Source of the DNA: Tenodera sinensis
Lineage: Eukaryota > Arthropoda > Insecta > Mantodea > Mantidae
Assembly: GCA_030765045.1 (NCBI GenBank)
Contig: CM060963.1
Location: 97,351,706 to 97,415,705, forward strand
Direction of reading: 5' to 3'
Length of the DNA stretch: 64,000 nt
Within the stretch, counting starts at the first letter, position 1. The number at the start of each line of letters is the position of its first letter. Of the stretch, positions 31,627-43,172 are shown one piece after another. Below the pieces are notes generated by a model. It saw only the letters and a program-made list of their open reading frames with translations, was not told the DNA's origin and did not search any database. The position numbers and the translations under genes are program-made.

Positions 31627-33433
31627 ATTACAGGACAGATGGTAACAAAGCTCATAAGTTCATAAAAAATGTCAAGGACAGGAAAGAAAACAACAGCACA
31701 CCTATCATACACAACAATAAAATGTTAGTAAATGATGCAGTCATAGCCGAAACATTCAATAAATATTATGCTAATTCACATAAAGTAACAAGAAATAATA
31801 AAAATAAACGTAAACAATTTAAGAAAGATTTGAAACAAGAAAGAGAATGTGATCCTAACATTCAATGCAATATCTTTTTTCAAAATTTTAATATGCAAGA
31901 ACTGAACATTGCAATTAATAATCTAAAAAACAAAAAGTCTCCTGGACCAGGTCACACACATCCAGAGTTCATAAAAAACCTTGGAAAAACAGCAAAACAA
32001 CAACTACTGAGACTCTACAATCTATCCTGGAAAACCACTGTACCTGCTGAATGGCAAAAAGCAATAATTGTCCCACTTTTGAAGAAAGACAAAACAGCAT
32101 CAGAAATAAAAAATTATAGACCAATAGCTCTTACTAGCATAATAGCAAAAGTGATGGAAAGAATGGTGTCAAACAGGTTAAATTGGTTTCTAGAATCACA
32201 AAATTTAATTTCCCCATGTCAAGCTGGATTCAGAGGGTTCCACTCTACAAATAAACAAGTCTTACTTCTCAGTCAAGAAATCAAAGACTCCTTCAATAGA
32301 AAGAAGATAATTTATCAGTTTTTATTGATTTCCAAAGTGCATATGATTCTATATGCAGAACAAAACTACTAAAGAAAGTAAAAAAAAATAGGGATACAAG
32401 GTCCAATGTTTTCATGGCTATGTCATTTCCTAACACAAAGCTTTATTGCAACCAGGTATGGAAGAAATATATCTAAATACAAACAAGTACACCGTGGCAT
32501 ACACAAGGCGCAGTGCTCAGCACAACACTTTTTAATATATTTATTAACGATCTGCCACAACAAATACAAAAATCAGGTGTGAAGTGTGCACTATTTGCTG
32601 ATGATTTAGTAATGTGGACTTCAAAACCAAAAAGCAAAAGTACAGAACTAGAAAAAACCATGCAACAATCCTTAACCAACTTACAAAGGTGGACCAAAGA
32701 AAATTTAATGACTGTTAATACAACATAATCAAGCTACCAAATTTTTTCACTAAGAAAAAAACCACTAAAAATAAAACTAAATTTTGAGGGTCAACAATTA
32801 CCAGAAACAAAGGAAGCAAAGTATTTAGGAGTTACATTGGATACCAAACTTACATGGACCAAACAAATAGAAAATGTAATACAAAGAGCAGAGAGGCGCC
32901 TTTCACTGTTAAAACGTCTAACAGAAATGAAGTGGGGATGTTCCAGAGTAACCCTTAACACAACATACAATGTATATATAAAGCCATTATTTACTTACTG
33001 CAGCGAAGTTCTTGTAACAGCAAACACAAAAAAAATTCAAATCTTTCAAAACCAAAGTCTGAGATTAATTACAGGTGCTATCAAAACCACACCAATAGCA
33101 GCTATGGAAATACTAACCAACCAATACCCCATTGAATATGAAATAGAAAAAGAGGCTCTTATTCAACACGAAAAGTTGATCAGACTCCCATTCAATACAT
33201 GGCACAAGAGAAATTTTACACATACACTAAAGACTCAGGAGAGCTTTCTTTCCAAAATTCAAGACATCAGGAAGAATGTACACCTTCCTTATTCAAAGGA
33301 AAACTTCATATCTAAAGTCAATCCGACACATACATTAGACATCACATATTTACACCTGACAGAAGAAGTTAAGAAAAGTGATACTCCAACTAGTGTTCTA
33401 AAATTATTGGCATTAAGAGACAATCCATACTAG
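31623..33433 (+). pseudogene. LINE reverse transcriptase
   Basis: Segments in several frames: LNIAINNLKNKKSPGPGHTH, EWQKAIIVPLLKKDK, NYRPIALTSIIAKVMERM and GFRGFHST (31623-32320); then motif A as FIDFQSAYDSI; LSTTLFNIFINDLP and CALFADDLVMWTS (motif C FADD, 32513-32728); then WGCSRVTLNTTYNVYIKP, YCSEVLVTANTK and LRLITGAIKTTPIAAME (32837-33433). Frameshifts separate the pieces. Confidence 0.85.
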
Positions 33434-34223
33434 ATTTCCAGAACATGAATGGCTCCATATTTATACTGATGGATCATTGATATCAGATGGAGCACATGCT
33501 GGAGTCACATGTCACCTCTTTTCCTATTACAAATCTTTAAGTTATGGAACCACTAACTTTGATGGAGAAATTGAAGCAATTCGAATGGCCCTACAAAATC
33601 TTTTGTAAAGAATTTCACCTTTTCAGCAAGCAGTTATTCTCTTAGATTCCAGGGCAGCAATTATAGCAATTACTTCCAAGTTGTCACCAAAAAACCAAAC
33701 AATTATAGAATGTTGGAAAATCCTTACCCATCTAACAGCACTTCAAAAACACCTAGTCTTCCAATGGATACCAGCTCACTGTGGACTGAGTGGTAATGAG
33801 AAAGCTGATTTTCTTGCAAAAAAGGGTACCAGCAATGTACAAAAATCTATAGTTAATCTACCATTTTATGCAGCTAAAAGATTAGTCAACTCTGAATTCA
33901 AAAAAATTATTGCAAAATATCACTATGAAAAATCAAAGAATAAAAGATGGGAACTACCAAACCTTCAAACAGTAATTCCTGAGTATCCTCGAAAAACAGC
34001 AGTTGCAACCTTCAGGTTGATTACAGGACATGATTGTCTGGCAAAACATTTAAACAGAATTGGGATATATTCTTCACCACTCTGTCGTCTATGTGATCTG
34101 CAAGAGGAAATGGATCGAGACCACCTTCAAATATGCCCCGCCACTTCTAGTGCCCCATCCATCAGTGAAAAATATTGGAGAGCAAGAGGATTAATGACTT
34201 CATTGTCAGAAATCCAGCATTAG
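33434..34223 (+). pseudogene. LINE RNase H and C-terminus
   Basis: EWLHIYTDGSLISDGAHAGV, NFDGEIEAIRMALQNLL then a TAA near 33606; the frame resumes with VILLDSRAAIIAI and WIPAHCGLSGNEKADFLAKK. All four RNase H motif regions are visible, with D, E, D and D present. A Cys-rich end (CRLCDLQEEMDRDHLQIC) may be a zinc-binding tail. Ends GLMTSLSEIQH at 34223, just before the CAA-type tail. Confidence 0.85.
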
Positions 34224-34229
34224 CTAACA

Positions 34230-35265
34230 ACAACATATTTTTTAATCTTTTCCTAACATCACAAAAGGCATTATTTTAATATGCATAAGGAGGGAACACA
34301 TGTTGAAATAACTGTCAGAATTCACAAGTAATGTTAATTCAAGTATAGATGGGTAAAAAGGGATGAAAACTGATACTTTTGGGGTGTGAGAGATACCAAA
34401 AATAGTGTTTTGGCAAAACATGTGACTCATACTCAATATGGTATATGGGTTTTATAAGCAGTTCCTATGACGGACTCACTTGGTTATATAGTAGTAAAGG
34501 TGGGCAGGCAAGAGGTTTTCGTTACCTTTTTGCTGTTTCTTCACTGCACATATCTTGTATTTATTTTTATTTCTGGTTTATTTAATCTGAATTATCTTAC
34601 TTAGTTTATGTCATAGCACTAATGATTATTAAATATACTTTTAAATGCCTTGTGTATACTGTGTTAACATGGTGGAGGTGTAACCTTAAATAAACAAGGC
34701 TGAAATCTTTGACTGTCACTTTAACCTTATTTGAACAACTATAAAAGATTATGTGACAAATTGTAGTTGTCTGTGAGAAATTTGTATCACAAGCTATGGA
34801 AAATGTATTAAATGAACAGTGGTAAATCATATGTTGCACATGGAGCATCATAAAGGTTCAAATTGACTTTAACTATCAATCTTTTTGTTATACTATGTTA
34901 GAACATAATTAGTAAACTCCTGTCTGCATCCTCAGTTCATCAAAGGCTTAACAGTTGGAAGCAGGAAGCCCAACAGAGCTAAACGATGTAAATGAGGATT
35001 CACAAAATGTCCTAACAAGGCATAAACAAGCATGCAAATTGAACAGTTCAATTCATTTGAAAATGTTATAGTTTTGGTTCTGTACAAAAATTAGATGATT
35101 GATAATTTATGAAGTTTTGTAAGAACACATAGAACTTTGGTAAATTTGGGAGACATGACACAGACACCCATATACTGAAGATGACATTCGGCTGCTCCTG
35201 ATGACTTTTCTTCTTGGACTACTGCATTCAATCTCTCCCATATAAGCTACCTACTGTAATATTCT
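34230..35265. other. No gene recognised (intron)
   Basis: AT-rich sequence without recognisable features. Confidence 0.5.
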
Positions 35266-35693
35266 TATTTATTTATGACAACAAACTTACTGCTGGTGTT
35301 TTTAAACACACAGGCTGTGTGTGTGCAAAGTTTTAAGAGGTGGAATTAGGTCTGAAAAATTCAATACCACAGCCAGGATTTGAACCACGCATCTTCTGCT
35401 TATTGAGCGGCTGCTTTAACCACTAAGCTACCATGGTAGTTGATTCCACCTCTTAAAACTTTGCCCACACAGCTTGTGTGTTTAAAAACACCAGCGGTGC
35501 TGGGATGCGTTTCCTCTGGGTTCTCTGGTTTCCCCTGCAATCTCATTTCACCGGTGCTCCCTATTCATTCCATGTATCATCAGTGTTATCGCCTGCAGTG
35601 CTGTAGTAGTAAAAGCGGATGTTAAACACTACAAAAAAAAAAAAACAAAAGAAAAAAAACACCAGCAGTAAGTTTGTTGGCATAAATAAATAA
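35266..35693 (-). mobile_element. Foldback composite enclosing a SINE and a second repeat
   Basis: The outer arms are TTATTTATGACAACAAACTT at the left and the complement of GTTGGCATAAATAAATAA at the right. Inner arms TGGTGTTTTTAAACACACAG and TTGTGTGTTTAAAAACACCA flank a minus-strand S1 tRNA-like unit (B box GGATTTGAACC near 35380). Right of this, 35505-35640 matches, on the opposite strand, a repeat at 62880-63020 (for example GGTGCTCCCTATTCATTCCA). Confidence 0.55.
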
Positions 35694-35734
35694 TTACCAT
35701 CCTAAGGTACTTAAACCTGGGACATAAAGTAACC

Positions 35735-35965
35735 ATACCAATTTGTAAGTCGCCATTGGGTATTTATCTCTGATGTGAGATTCCCTTGTGGTCTACCAGG
35801 AAAGTACAAATCAGCTGGAGAATTTAATGTCATACTGGCAAGTTCGCCATGATAGCTCAATGGTTAAAGCAGCCGCTTGATAAGCGGAAGATCCATGGTT
35901 CAAATCCCAGCTGTGGCATTGAATTTTTCAGTCCTGATTCCACCTCTTAATACCTACTGTATGTT
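35735..35965 (+). mobile_element. tRNA-derived SINE (family S1)
   Basis: Leader AAGTCGCCATTGGGTATTTA, then a tRNA-like unit with ATAGCTCAATGGTTAAAGC (A box region) and GGTTCAAATCC (B box, 35897-35907), then CATTGAATTTTTCAGTCCTG. A similar leader, tRNA and body order occurs at 53390-53610. Confidence 0.7.
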
Positions 35966-38759
35966 TAACCCTAGCATTACTAAATTCTGTCTTTTAATTT
36001 TTTGATTAAAAGCATGCAGTTAATAGTCACTGTCATTCACTGTTTCTACTACTGAATTGTGTAATTGTTTCAAAGTTTCCATTGTTGGTCTTTTTGAGAA
36101 ACAATGAAATGTCAAGGTGGTCATAAAGTACCACCCCATCAGTATAATGTGATTCATGTAAACAAAGGGATAGTTAAACAGTGTTAAATATTACTTTTAT
36201 AAATATGACAAGATATAAAAACAAATTTTAAAATAAATGTTTTAAAAATTGCTCAGTATAAGTTTTGGAATAAAGTTTGGCATTGGTATGGTTAAAGAGC
36301 TTGGTTTTGAAGTATCAGTATCCATCTCCGTTTTAAACATTTTACCAAAAAATCAAAATCTCTAATAAAACTTAACATGCACAAGTGTTTTCTTAGCACT
36401 TTAGGGATAATAACACACTTTGTTTACCATCTAAAACTATGGCTATTATAATACAAGTAGATATTGCTATTACTTGAGTATTTTGAAATTTGCAAAGTAG
36501 CTATGACTATATTAATGGGAAATCTGACAGTAGCTCTTTTACAATATCATATCAAATGTAAGAGCTCAATCTCACTGGCCAGGTAAATGTACTGTATGGA
36601 TTTTTACGGTAAGCCTGAAAGATGGTTGTCACTACCAGTGCAAATACAAGTGAATCCAATGCACTAATTGCAAGTTACACATTTTCAATAAAAGTTGATT
36701 GGCAGGACATTATGCTATGCTGTGAGAAGAATCCCAAAACATTTACATTTAGCTGTTAATACAGTACTCTACAAATGTAATTATGCATATATGGAAATAA
36801 CTGCTGAACATTCTCCAGCACCAATGGTACAATGTAGGCATTGTTTACTTCTTTTAATGCTCCTCTTACATCGCCTTCGTGGTGTAATCTACTTAGAAAG
36901 GTTTCTATTACAACAAAGGATGGACACCTGTGTATTATTATGGGTATTTATGTTCATATTTTAAAAACAAAAGCAATTTATCTGTTTTGCACTTAACATT
37001 AACTCATAAACACATTATATTTTGATCCCAGCTCACATATAGGCAGGAGTATCATTTAAAAAATTGTTATATTTATTGGCACTTAATTTTGCAAATTCCA
37101 GTAATGCAAGATATTTATATCAGAGAAGCCATGCCATTTGCTATGATCTGTCAGCTGATCATAGGTACAGAGTATAGCACTAGGTGTTCTGTGGTATAGC
37201 ACTAAACTATGAAAATCCCACAACAAGTTTGTGGTTGACAATATATCATCTAAGACCATTAGGAACACTATAGTGAACTTTGCAGTTTTATCCCAAAAAG
37301 ACTACAAAATCATATCAGCTGAGTTGCATTTATACGAAATATAATTTATGCAGAATAAACAAAGAAACAAAATAATTAAATGAACAATATACACTATTTA
37401 GTTACATGTTACTATTTAAATATTATTCCATCCAGTTTAAATACGTAATTGCTGATACCTTTACAGCATATCATTGGTTCTGTTAAAGAGTTTGAGCAGA
37501 ATGGAAATAAAATACTAAAAACATGTGCATAATACATAACTCACGTCCTTCAGGCATGGATTCAACTTTCAGCACTTCAGTAAAGTTTGATAAATTACTC
37601 TCTCCTAAAGAATGTCATAAATTGAAAAAAATTATAGTAAAAAATTTAGGTGCTGAAGTATTTTGAATTCACATGATTTGTTTCATTTCATTCATTTTTG
37701 TTATTTCAAAAATTAAAAAATTGAAATAGTAGATATTGACTAAGAAAAAGAAAACTGATGCAATTTCCATAATTTATTTTATAAAATAATGAACATGGCA
37801 TCATACATAAGAACTCTTGTACATTATACATATATGGTGACACATAACATTTCTAATATTATTTAAGGAAACAATGATATTTGTACAAGTGAGTAGAAAA
37901 TATATATTCTTCATTTCCAACTGTTTATTGGCAACTTTAAATGAAGTTACTTGTACTATGCCTTTCTCTAAGCCCAAATTTAATAGAAGTAAATTGCCAA
38001 ATATCTTTAAAAATTATAATGACGTCATATGTACGTTAAAGGCTTGCTCTGAAGAATCATTACTATCTTAGAAAACAATGACACTCTGGGTGTGATAAGA
38101 GAAAAGACAGCATTCCATTCCTTTCTCAAAGTAAACAAAGCCAACAAATATAAATTTAAAAAAGAAGAAAGATTTACAACTAAATATAACAAATTCTTAT
38201 ATAACAAAATAGACAGAGGAAAAGGAACAACTTTCTCATTATCACAAGCTATTTTGGAATCGCTAATTTAACATTTCCATATGCTTTCAGTATTACCTTC
38301 TGAACACAATTATTTCTGAGAGCCAACAAATGTTCACTTGAAAATGTTCACAGATTTCAGTATTAAAATGTTCTTAAAACACCATTCTTTTGCACCTCAC
38401 AATTCTTAAGCAAAACACGGTAAAAATGTACTACAAAAGAGCATGTTTTTCTTAGCTTTTTTTTTTTTTTTTTTCAGTTTCCATGTTGAGTAAAAATATC
38501 CGTCAGGTTTTTTATTATGGCTGTAGGTTTAATATACTATAATTTTGAAGTTTAAATCTGCACTGCTTACACTTTGAAGTTGTTTTCGCTCTTTTTTCTC
38601 CCGTCATGTCACGGCAGTAAACAAGCCTCGATATTCGCGAGTTATTGCACTGCGCATAATCATGAAAATCATACGTCAAAACTTGTTTTTATGAAATACA
38701 CATTAATTTTCAATTTGGCTCTTTGATATTAACAGTTACTTTTATATTTCCCCCCCTAG
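35966..38759. other. No gene recognised (intron)
   Basis: AT-rich, with low-complexity stretches such as T17 near 38458. CpG dinucleotides appear near 38600-38680 (CGCGAGTTATTGCACTGCGC). No coding exon was identified before the acceptor at 38759. Confidence 0.45.
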
Positions 38760-38885
38760 AAAATGGTATGTACTTCTATTCGGCCAACATCCGCTCATTT
38801 TCCGGAATTTGGCGCGTGGGATGGTACTGCGAAATTCGTAGCTGACTACCTTCAATATGAACCTCTTGAAGATTGTACTTCCTTG
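38760..38885 (+). CDS. DRC7: DRC7 (dynein regulatory complex subunit 7), internal exon B
   Basis: A 126-bp exon (42 codons) lies between a strong acceptor (TTTCCCCCCCTAG, ends 38759) and a consensus donor (TTG/GTAAGT). It is in phase 0 at both ends. It encodes KMVCTSIRPTSAHFPEFGAW followed by DGTAKFVADYLQYEPLEDCT and SL. Together with NECGVQ from exon A this rebuilds the conserved DRC7 stretch NECGV-K-x-V-C-T, then R-P-T, then W-[DE]-x-x-[AS]-x-F-V-A-D-[YF]-L. The segment precedes the transglutaminase-like domain in that family. The ATG at 38763 is an internal Met, not a start. The next exon was not found in the window. Confidence 0.82.
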
Positions 38886-39198
38886 GTAAGTAAATTATCA
38901 CATATTAAAAATTAAATCACATCATGTTATACTTAATAAAATCACATGTCACTCAAACTAGCAAAGTTCTGCATCTTTACTCAAGAAGGAAGCTTGCTGC
39001 GAACAACAGAATGACAAGTTGCTGTCTAAAATATACAAACTCATAATATTACACAAATATATACCTATTTATAACATATACCAGTACACAGGTAGTAATA
39101 GATTGTTTGGACTCATATTAAAGCTCCACTATATCCACTGGGTACTGTTTTTGGTAACACTGAACAAGGGGAGGGGGTGAAGGAACGTTTGTGTTTAC

Positions 39199-40173
39199 TT
39201 ATTTACGCCTGGAACGTGGTGGGGTTTTCGTTTTGACTTGTTTCGCACGGCGATCTGCACAAGCACGCACGTTGTTGAGCAGGTAACGGAACTGGAGGAT
39301 TTGCATTGCTGTTACACTGGGATCTGAGCAGCACTCCAACCACCGTAGGAACTTCTCCCCGTGGACGACAGCCTCTGCCGCTGTGGCTGGAGGCTCGTCC
39401 TCGTCATCGTCGTCATCGGACTCCTCGGTTTTACCAGGACTGTCACTTCGATTGTTATTGTGCTTTACATTCAACACGCTGTCCAAAGTCGATCTAACTG
39501 TGTTGTTCGCAATTTGTATGGAATGACCGTTTGTTTTTGGCAATCCTACAGTTTCACTATTTGCATTTGCACCCTTTTCCACTGTTTGCAAAGGGTCGGG
39601 ATACTGTGAAAAGCCATATCTCTTGTACCACCGCCAAAACCAGCTGCCATCTACGACGCCGTTTTTGTTGAGATCTGTGGTTCCTTTGGAGTCCAGAAGT
39701 GGTCCCGTAGCACCCATTGACATACTCACCTGCTGTTGCTGTTTTAGCCAGAACCAGAGTGCTTCATCAAGTTCAGGTTTGTTGTGATTCACCGTCTCCG
39801 GTGGTGTCAAAGTAGTAGCCGAGACGTCCATTCGAGGCAGTTTTCTGTCGCTGGGTCCTCCGTCTAGATCTTCTCCCCCGCCACCTCCAGCCCCAGGTTG
39901 AATTATCCTGACGCCTGCGGCAGCTGTCGCATCTTTGTTATCGTGTTCTTCGATAGAATGTTGAGATTCTGGCGTGCCGCAAGATCTAGCCACATTTCGA
40001 AGTTTATCTTCGCTTTTGCACCATCCACGAAGAGTTGACTCAGGAACTCCAATGTCTCTCGCGACGGACGCCTTTGATTCTCCATTATGCACACGTTGTA
40101 TCGCCTCAAGCTTCTCCCGGACGGAGAGCTGACGTATTGGTCTCTTCACGGACACCATGCTCTTCGTGGCCAT
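39199..40173 (-). CDS. dan: Distal antenna (Pipsqueak-type HTH transcription factor)
   Basis: An intact single-exon gene of 324 residues. Residues 12-58 are a Pipsqueak-family helix-turn-helix (LSVREKLEAIQRVHNGESKA then SVARDIGVPESTLRGWCKSE), the DNA-binding domain of Distal antenna and Distal antenna-related, nuclear factors that act in antenna and eye specification in Drosophila. Further conserved blocks are LDEALWFWLKQQQQ (135-148), DGSWFWRWYKRYGFS (175-189) and, at the C-terminus, GEKFLRWLECCSDPSVTAMQ with ILQFRYLLNNV (272-302). An acidic run (252-260) and Gly/Ala-rich linkers lie between. The ATG at 40173-40171 (GGTGCAATGG) is chosen because it begins MATKSM close to the HTH; the open frame continues upstream to 40305 without family similarity. 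dan rather than danr is by overall likeness. Confidence 0.93.
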   Translation of the reverse strand: MATKSMVSVKRPIRQLSVREKLEAIQRVHNGESKASVARDIGVPESTLRGWCKSEDKLRNVARSCGTPESQHSIEEHDNKDATAAAGVRIIQPGAGGGGGEDLDGGPSDRKLPRMDVSATTLTPPETVNHNKPELDEALWFWLKQQQQVSMSMGATGPLLDSKGTTDLNKNGVVDGSWFWRWYKRYGFSQYPDPLQTVEKGANANSETVGLPKTNGHSIQIANNTVRSTLDSVLNVKHNNNRSDSPGKTEESDDDDDEDEPPATAAEAVVHGEKFLRWLECCSDPSVTAMQILQFRYLLNNVRACADRRAKQVKTKTPPRSRRK

Positions 40174-40910
40174 TGCACCACCACAACAAAATATAACTCC
40201 GTTTCTAGCTCTCTCTCCCTCTCGTTCTTTGTGTTGATTCACAAATACTGCGGATAATTCGATAGCTCCACCCACTGTTTCGTATTGGCGCGAAACAACG
40301 ACCAATCAGAACACTTTTTACTACGCACACTTTCACTCGTAATGTAAAGTTATTAAAAACTTCCCCGGCGCGGCGAAAACAAAAGTTGAAAAGTCGTGAT
40401 GCGCGAAAGGGCCGTAGCGAAGCGACCCGGGTCCAGGATGGAAGTAAAGCGGCACGCGGTCAGTTGGGAGAGAGGAAAGACTTGGCAGGAAGGAAAGGGA
40501 AGGTCCTTTGTCCGATCAATAACCCCCTGGCCCACACCACCACCGGCTGCTACGAAGTGCGTGTTCGTTGGGTCGCACCAGTCGGCCAGCCAGCCAGCCA
40601 TGCCGCCAGCCCGTCCGCCTGCCTGGGTCGGGTGGACATTCACTGCCCGCCCGCGGGCTGGCGGCCGGCAGGGGGATGGGAACCGCGAGAGAGGGGGGAG
40701 GGATAGCTCCGTTACCAAGCAACGTGTGGGGAAGGAAAGGAAGATAGTTCAGCAGCTGCTGTGTGTGCACTGTGCATGCCCACGCTCTCCTATAGGGTGA
40801 GACAGCACTATCCACAACCTGTTTTTTCCTTCTTCCTTCCACCTCAACATTCGTATGTAGTCGCTGAGTTACGGCTTTTTTTCTCTGTACCTACACTTTC
40901 CTTCGCTAAT
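40174..40910 (-). promoter_or_regulatory. CpG-rich promoter and 5' leader region of dan
   Basis: The sequence changes from AT-rich to GC-rich, with dense CpG (CCCCGGCGCGGCGAAAAC near 40362, GGGTCGGGTGG and CCCGCCCGCGGGCTGG near 40640), and returns to AT-rich after about 40900. It is directly upstream of the dan ATG. No TATA box was evident; the start site is not located. Confidence 0.6.
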
Positions 40911-40916
40911 TAATTT

Positions 40917-41132
40917 AGAGTTCGAATGGTGTTTCCCACTGATTTGCATGAAAATTGTGACTGCCCCGGCAGAAAAGTGAAGGGAGGTCCATCTGCGACT
41001 TCCACGGAGAATACAATGAGACGACTGGCGCCGGTTTTGATGTTATTCCATCCCTTCCGCGACAACAGGGAACGTCTTCAAATGCTTTGTAAAACTTCCC
41101 AGTATCGTAAGAACTACGTAAACATTAGTTAG
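40917..41132 (+). other. Candidate unassigned exon or ORF
   Basis: Following a pyrimidine-containing stretch ending AATTTAG (40916), one + strand frame is open for about 70 codons: MVFPTDLHENCDCPGRKVKG then GPSATSTENTMRRLAPVLML. It ends at TAG 41130-41132; a possible donor ATC/GTAAGA lies before that. The protein is not recognised. It could equally be non-coding DNA at the edge of the dan promoter region. Confidence 0.25.
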
Positions 41133-43172
41133 TCTCAACAGTACTAAATAACTTAAGGATTATTGTAGGCATATTATTTTTATAAATACTGTCTTCGAAT
41201 CTTATCTTTGCAAGTTAAGATATTGCGGTGAATTATTGCATTATTATGAAGATCTTGTAGTTTAAGGGGAAGCAAAATGGTGCTTTTTCATGAATTTTTA
41301 GCAAATTTTAAATACTAATTAAATACCTGAATATTTTGCTAAGTTTCATATATGTTTTAAAGTGCCGGCCTTTTTAATTACATTTAAACACATTTTCATG
41401 AGTATGTACACTATATTATACGTCATTGTAATTTCTGAAAATTTGAAATTCTTATCACGCAAATTCTCCATTATTTCAGAACCATTGAACATTAAGGTTT
41501 TATATGTTTGGTAACTGTTTCTAATAGCAATTTAATTAATACAAATTAATATATCATGCACTAATGCTTTTTGAAAAATAATTAATATATATGCATATAA
41601 TAAAACTGCAACTATTAATTTTTAGTTGGATGAATAATTGATACTTAGGGTATGTAATACTCTGAAGCCAGAAATAGCACTTCAAAATAGCGTGAGCGGA
41701 TTTATGTGTACGTGCATGAAAAAGTTTAACCTTTTCATGAAGATGGTCTTGTTACTGTTCTGTAACTTGGTATGTAATATAACTTAGGTCCCCCCTTAGC
41801 AAATAGGATGTGTGACATTTTAATTACTTTGCCTAAATGGGGTTTTATGGGTCACAAAAACAAAAATTTGAAATACCTAAGATATTTTGAAAAATCCTAC
41901 AAAACTTGTCAGCATATGCTTCTAAAAATTGTTGTTTATAAAATTTCGTTAGGAATAAATTGTATTATTCTGTGTGTAAACGAAAAAAAAAAGTTCTGAT
42001 CAAGTTGCAAGCGTAAGGAAAGAGTACTAGTTGGTGCAGTTGCTGTATTTGTCTCAGGAGTTCAGCTATTACCTTGTGATTGATAAAGTGAACCTGATAT
42101 AATGCACTCTCATTTATTCCTCTCGCTCTGACGTTTTGCACCCTGCTTCAAAAGTGACTTATTGTTTCTTTCCCGGGACAGTAAATATTACGCAAAAGAG
42201 CTTCACTAATACATCACATTACCACGTCAAACAAAGTATGATCATAATTTCAATGCCACTAATGCATTATCTTTATTGCTGACTCAAGAAACCATTCGAT
42301 ACAATATAGTGGTAACTGCTTACAGTCCAACTGCCTTGTAGACAGTAATTTTGAACTGCTGGTGTTACTCTACACCATACCAAGAAGCTCCCTACTCAAC
42401 AGCGCGATTGCACGTTCAAGAATAAAGACATCCTTCTGAGTTAATGACACTACTATTAAGACTTTTAATGCTCTCTTTTTTAAAATGTAGCTCTGTTTCT
42501 TATCATCGTGAAACATTATCATCTGCCCAGTGACTTAGAATTACTTTTTCGGGGATGTCTGGTCTGATCTCATGAACTACTGCTACTTTCCCAACTCGTA
42601 TTTCAGACACAAATAAGACATTTCGAGAGAATGAGAGAGAGAGAGAGAGAGAGAGAGATTTGAGTGTGTAAATATTATAAAGCAATTCCTTTTGCCCAGG
42701 CTTTCCATTCAGCTGCATATTCATTTTCATAACTGTTGGTCATATTTCCTTTACCAAAAAGAAATCTTACATGAGCAAGTTTGCTATTATATCCCGCTCG
42801 TGTTTTTGCACTTCTTTTATCCTAAAGAAAATATAGTCCGATATATTTCATATATACCTAGTCCACGTAGCATTTGCTGTCTGCGTTTTTTATTGTTTTT
42901 GTCGGCTATTTATTGCGATCGTTATAGAGCTGTATTTGTTGCTTGGTTGCAATGGGTTTTATGTCTACACAGATAAAAGTGTACGTATTTAATTTTAATT
43001 TAGCAACCTACACACTACTGCTTTACTCCTGTTAGCAATTTTTATTTTTAGTTGCATTAAGTTTTTATTTATTTATTTTTTAGCGGGGCTTTTAAAAATT
43101 AAGGTCTGAATTTCCCTGATCTACACCACTGCATCGGTCCATTGTTTCTTACAACTAAAAGCGACAGATAGA
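41133..43172. other. No gene assigned; (GA)n at 42625-42658
   Basis: Mostly AT-rich. A short GA microsatellite lies at 42625-42658. On the minus strand, 42503-42600 reads EIRVGKVAVVHEIRPDIPEK then VILSHWADDNVSR before a stop, which looks protein-like but matches nothing I know. Confidence 0.4.

Larger units (their letters stand above)
29991..34229 (+). mobile_element. I/Jockey-like LINE, full length but decayed
   Basis: The 5'UTR runs from TCAGGGGTCTCC (29991) to about 30580, then endonuclease, reverse transcriptase and RNase H, ending TTAGCTAACAACAACA near 34229. No ORF1 lies between 5'UTR and endonuclease, and the 5'UTR of the deleted copy at 27661 agrees, so the family may have a single ORF. 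At least three in-frame stops (30595-30597, 30826-30828, near 33606) and frameshifts (31623, about 32310, about 32510, about 32730) make it inactive. Protein sequence is clearly related to, but a different family from, the minus-strand LINE. Confidence 0.85.

Noticed and set aside
38763..38885. ATG at 38763 as a translation start
   Set aside because: It is preceded by an in-frame AAA and a splice acceptor and aligns to an internal position of DRC7.
39306..40109. Other open frames overlapping dan
   Set aside because: Shadows of the dan coding sequence in other frames.
40174..40305. Longer dan protein starting upstream at 40305
   Set aside because: The extra residues lack similarity to Dan; the ATG at 40173 starts MATKSM just before the HTH and has a fair context.
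40353..40842. Pro/Arg/Gly-rich open frames of 106-134 codons
   Set aside because: They reflect the GC-rich promoter zone; overlapping frames on both strands are open for compositional reasons.
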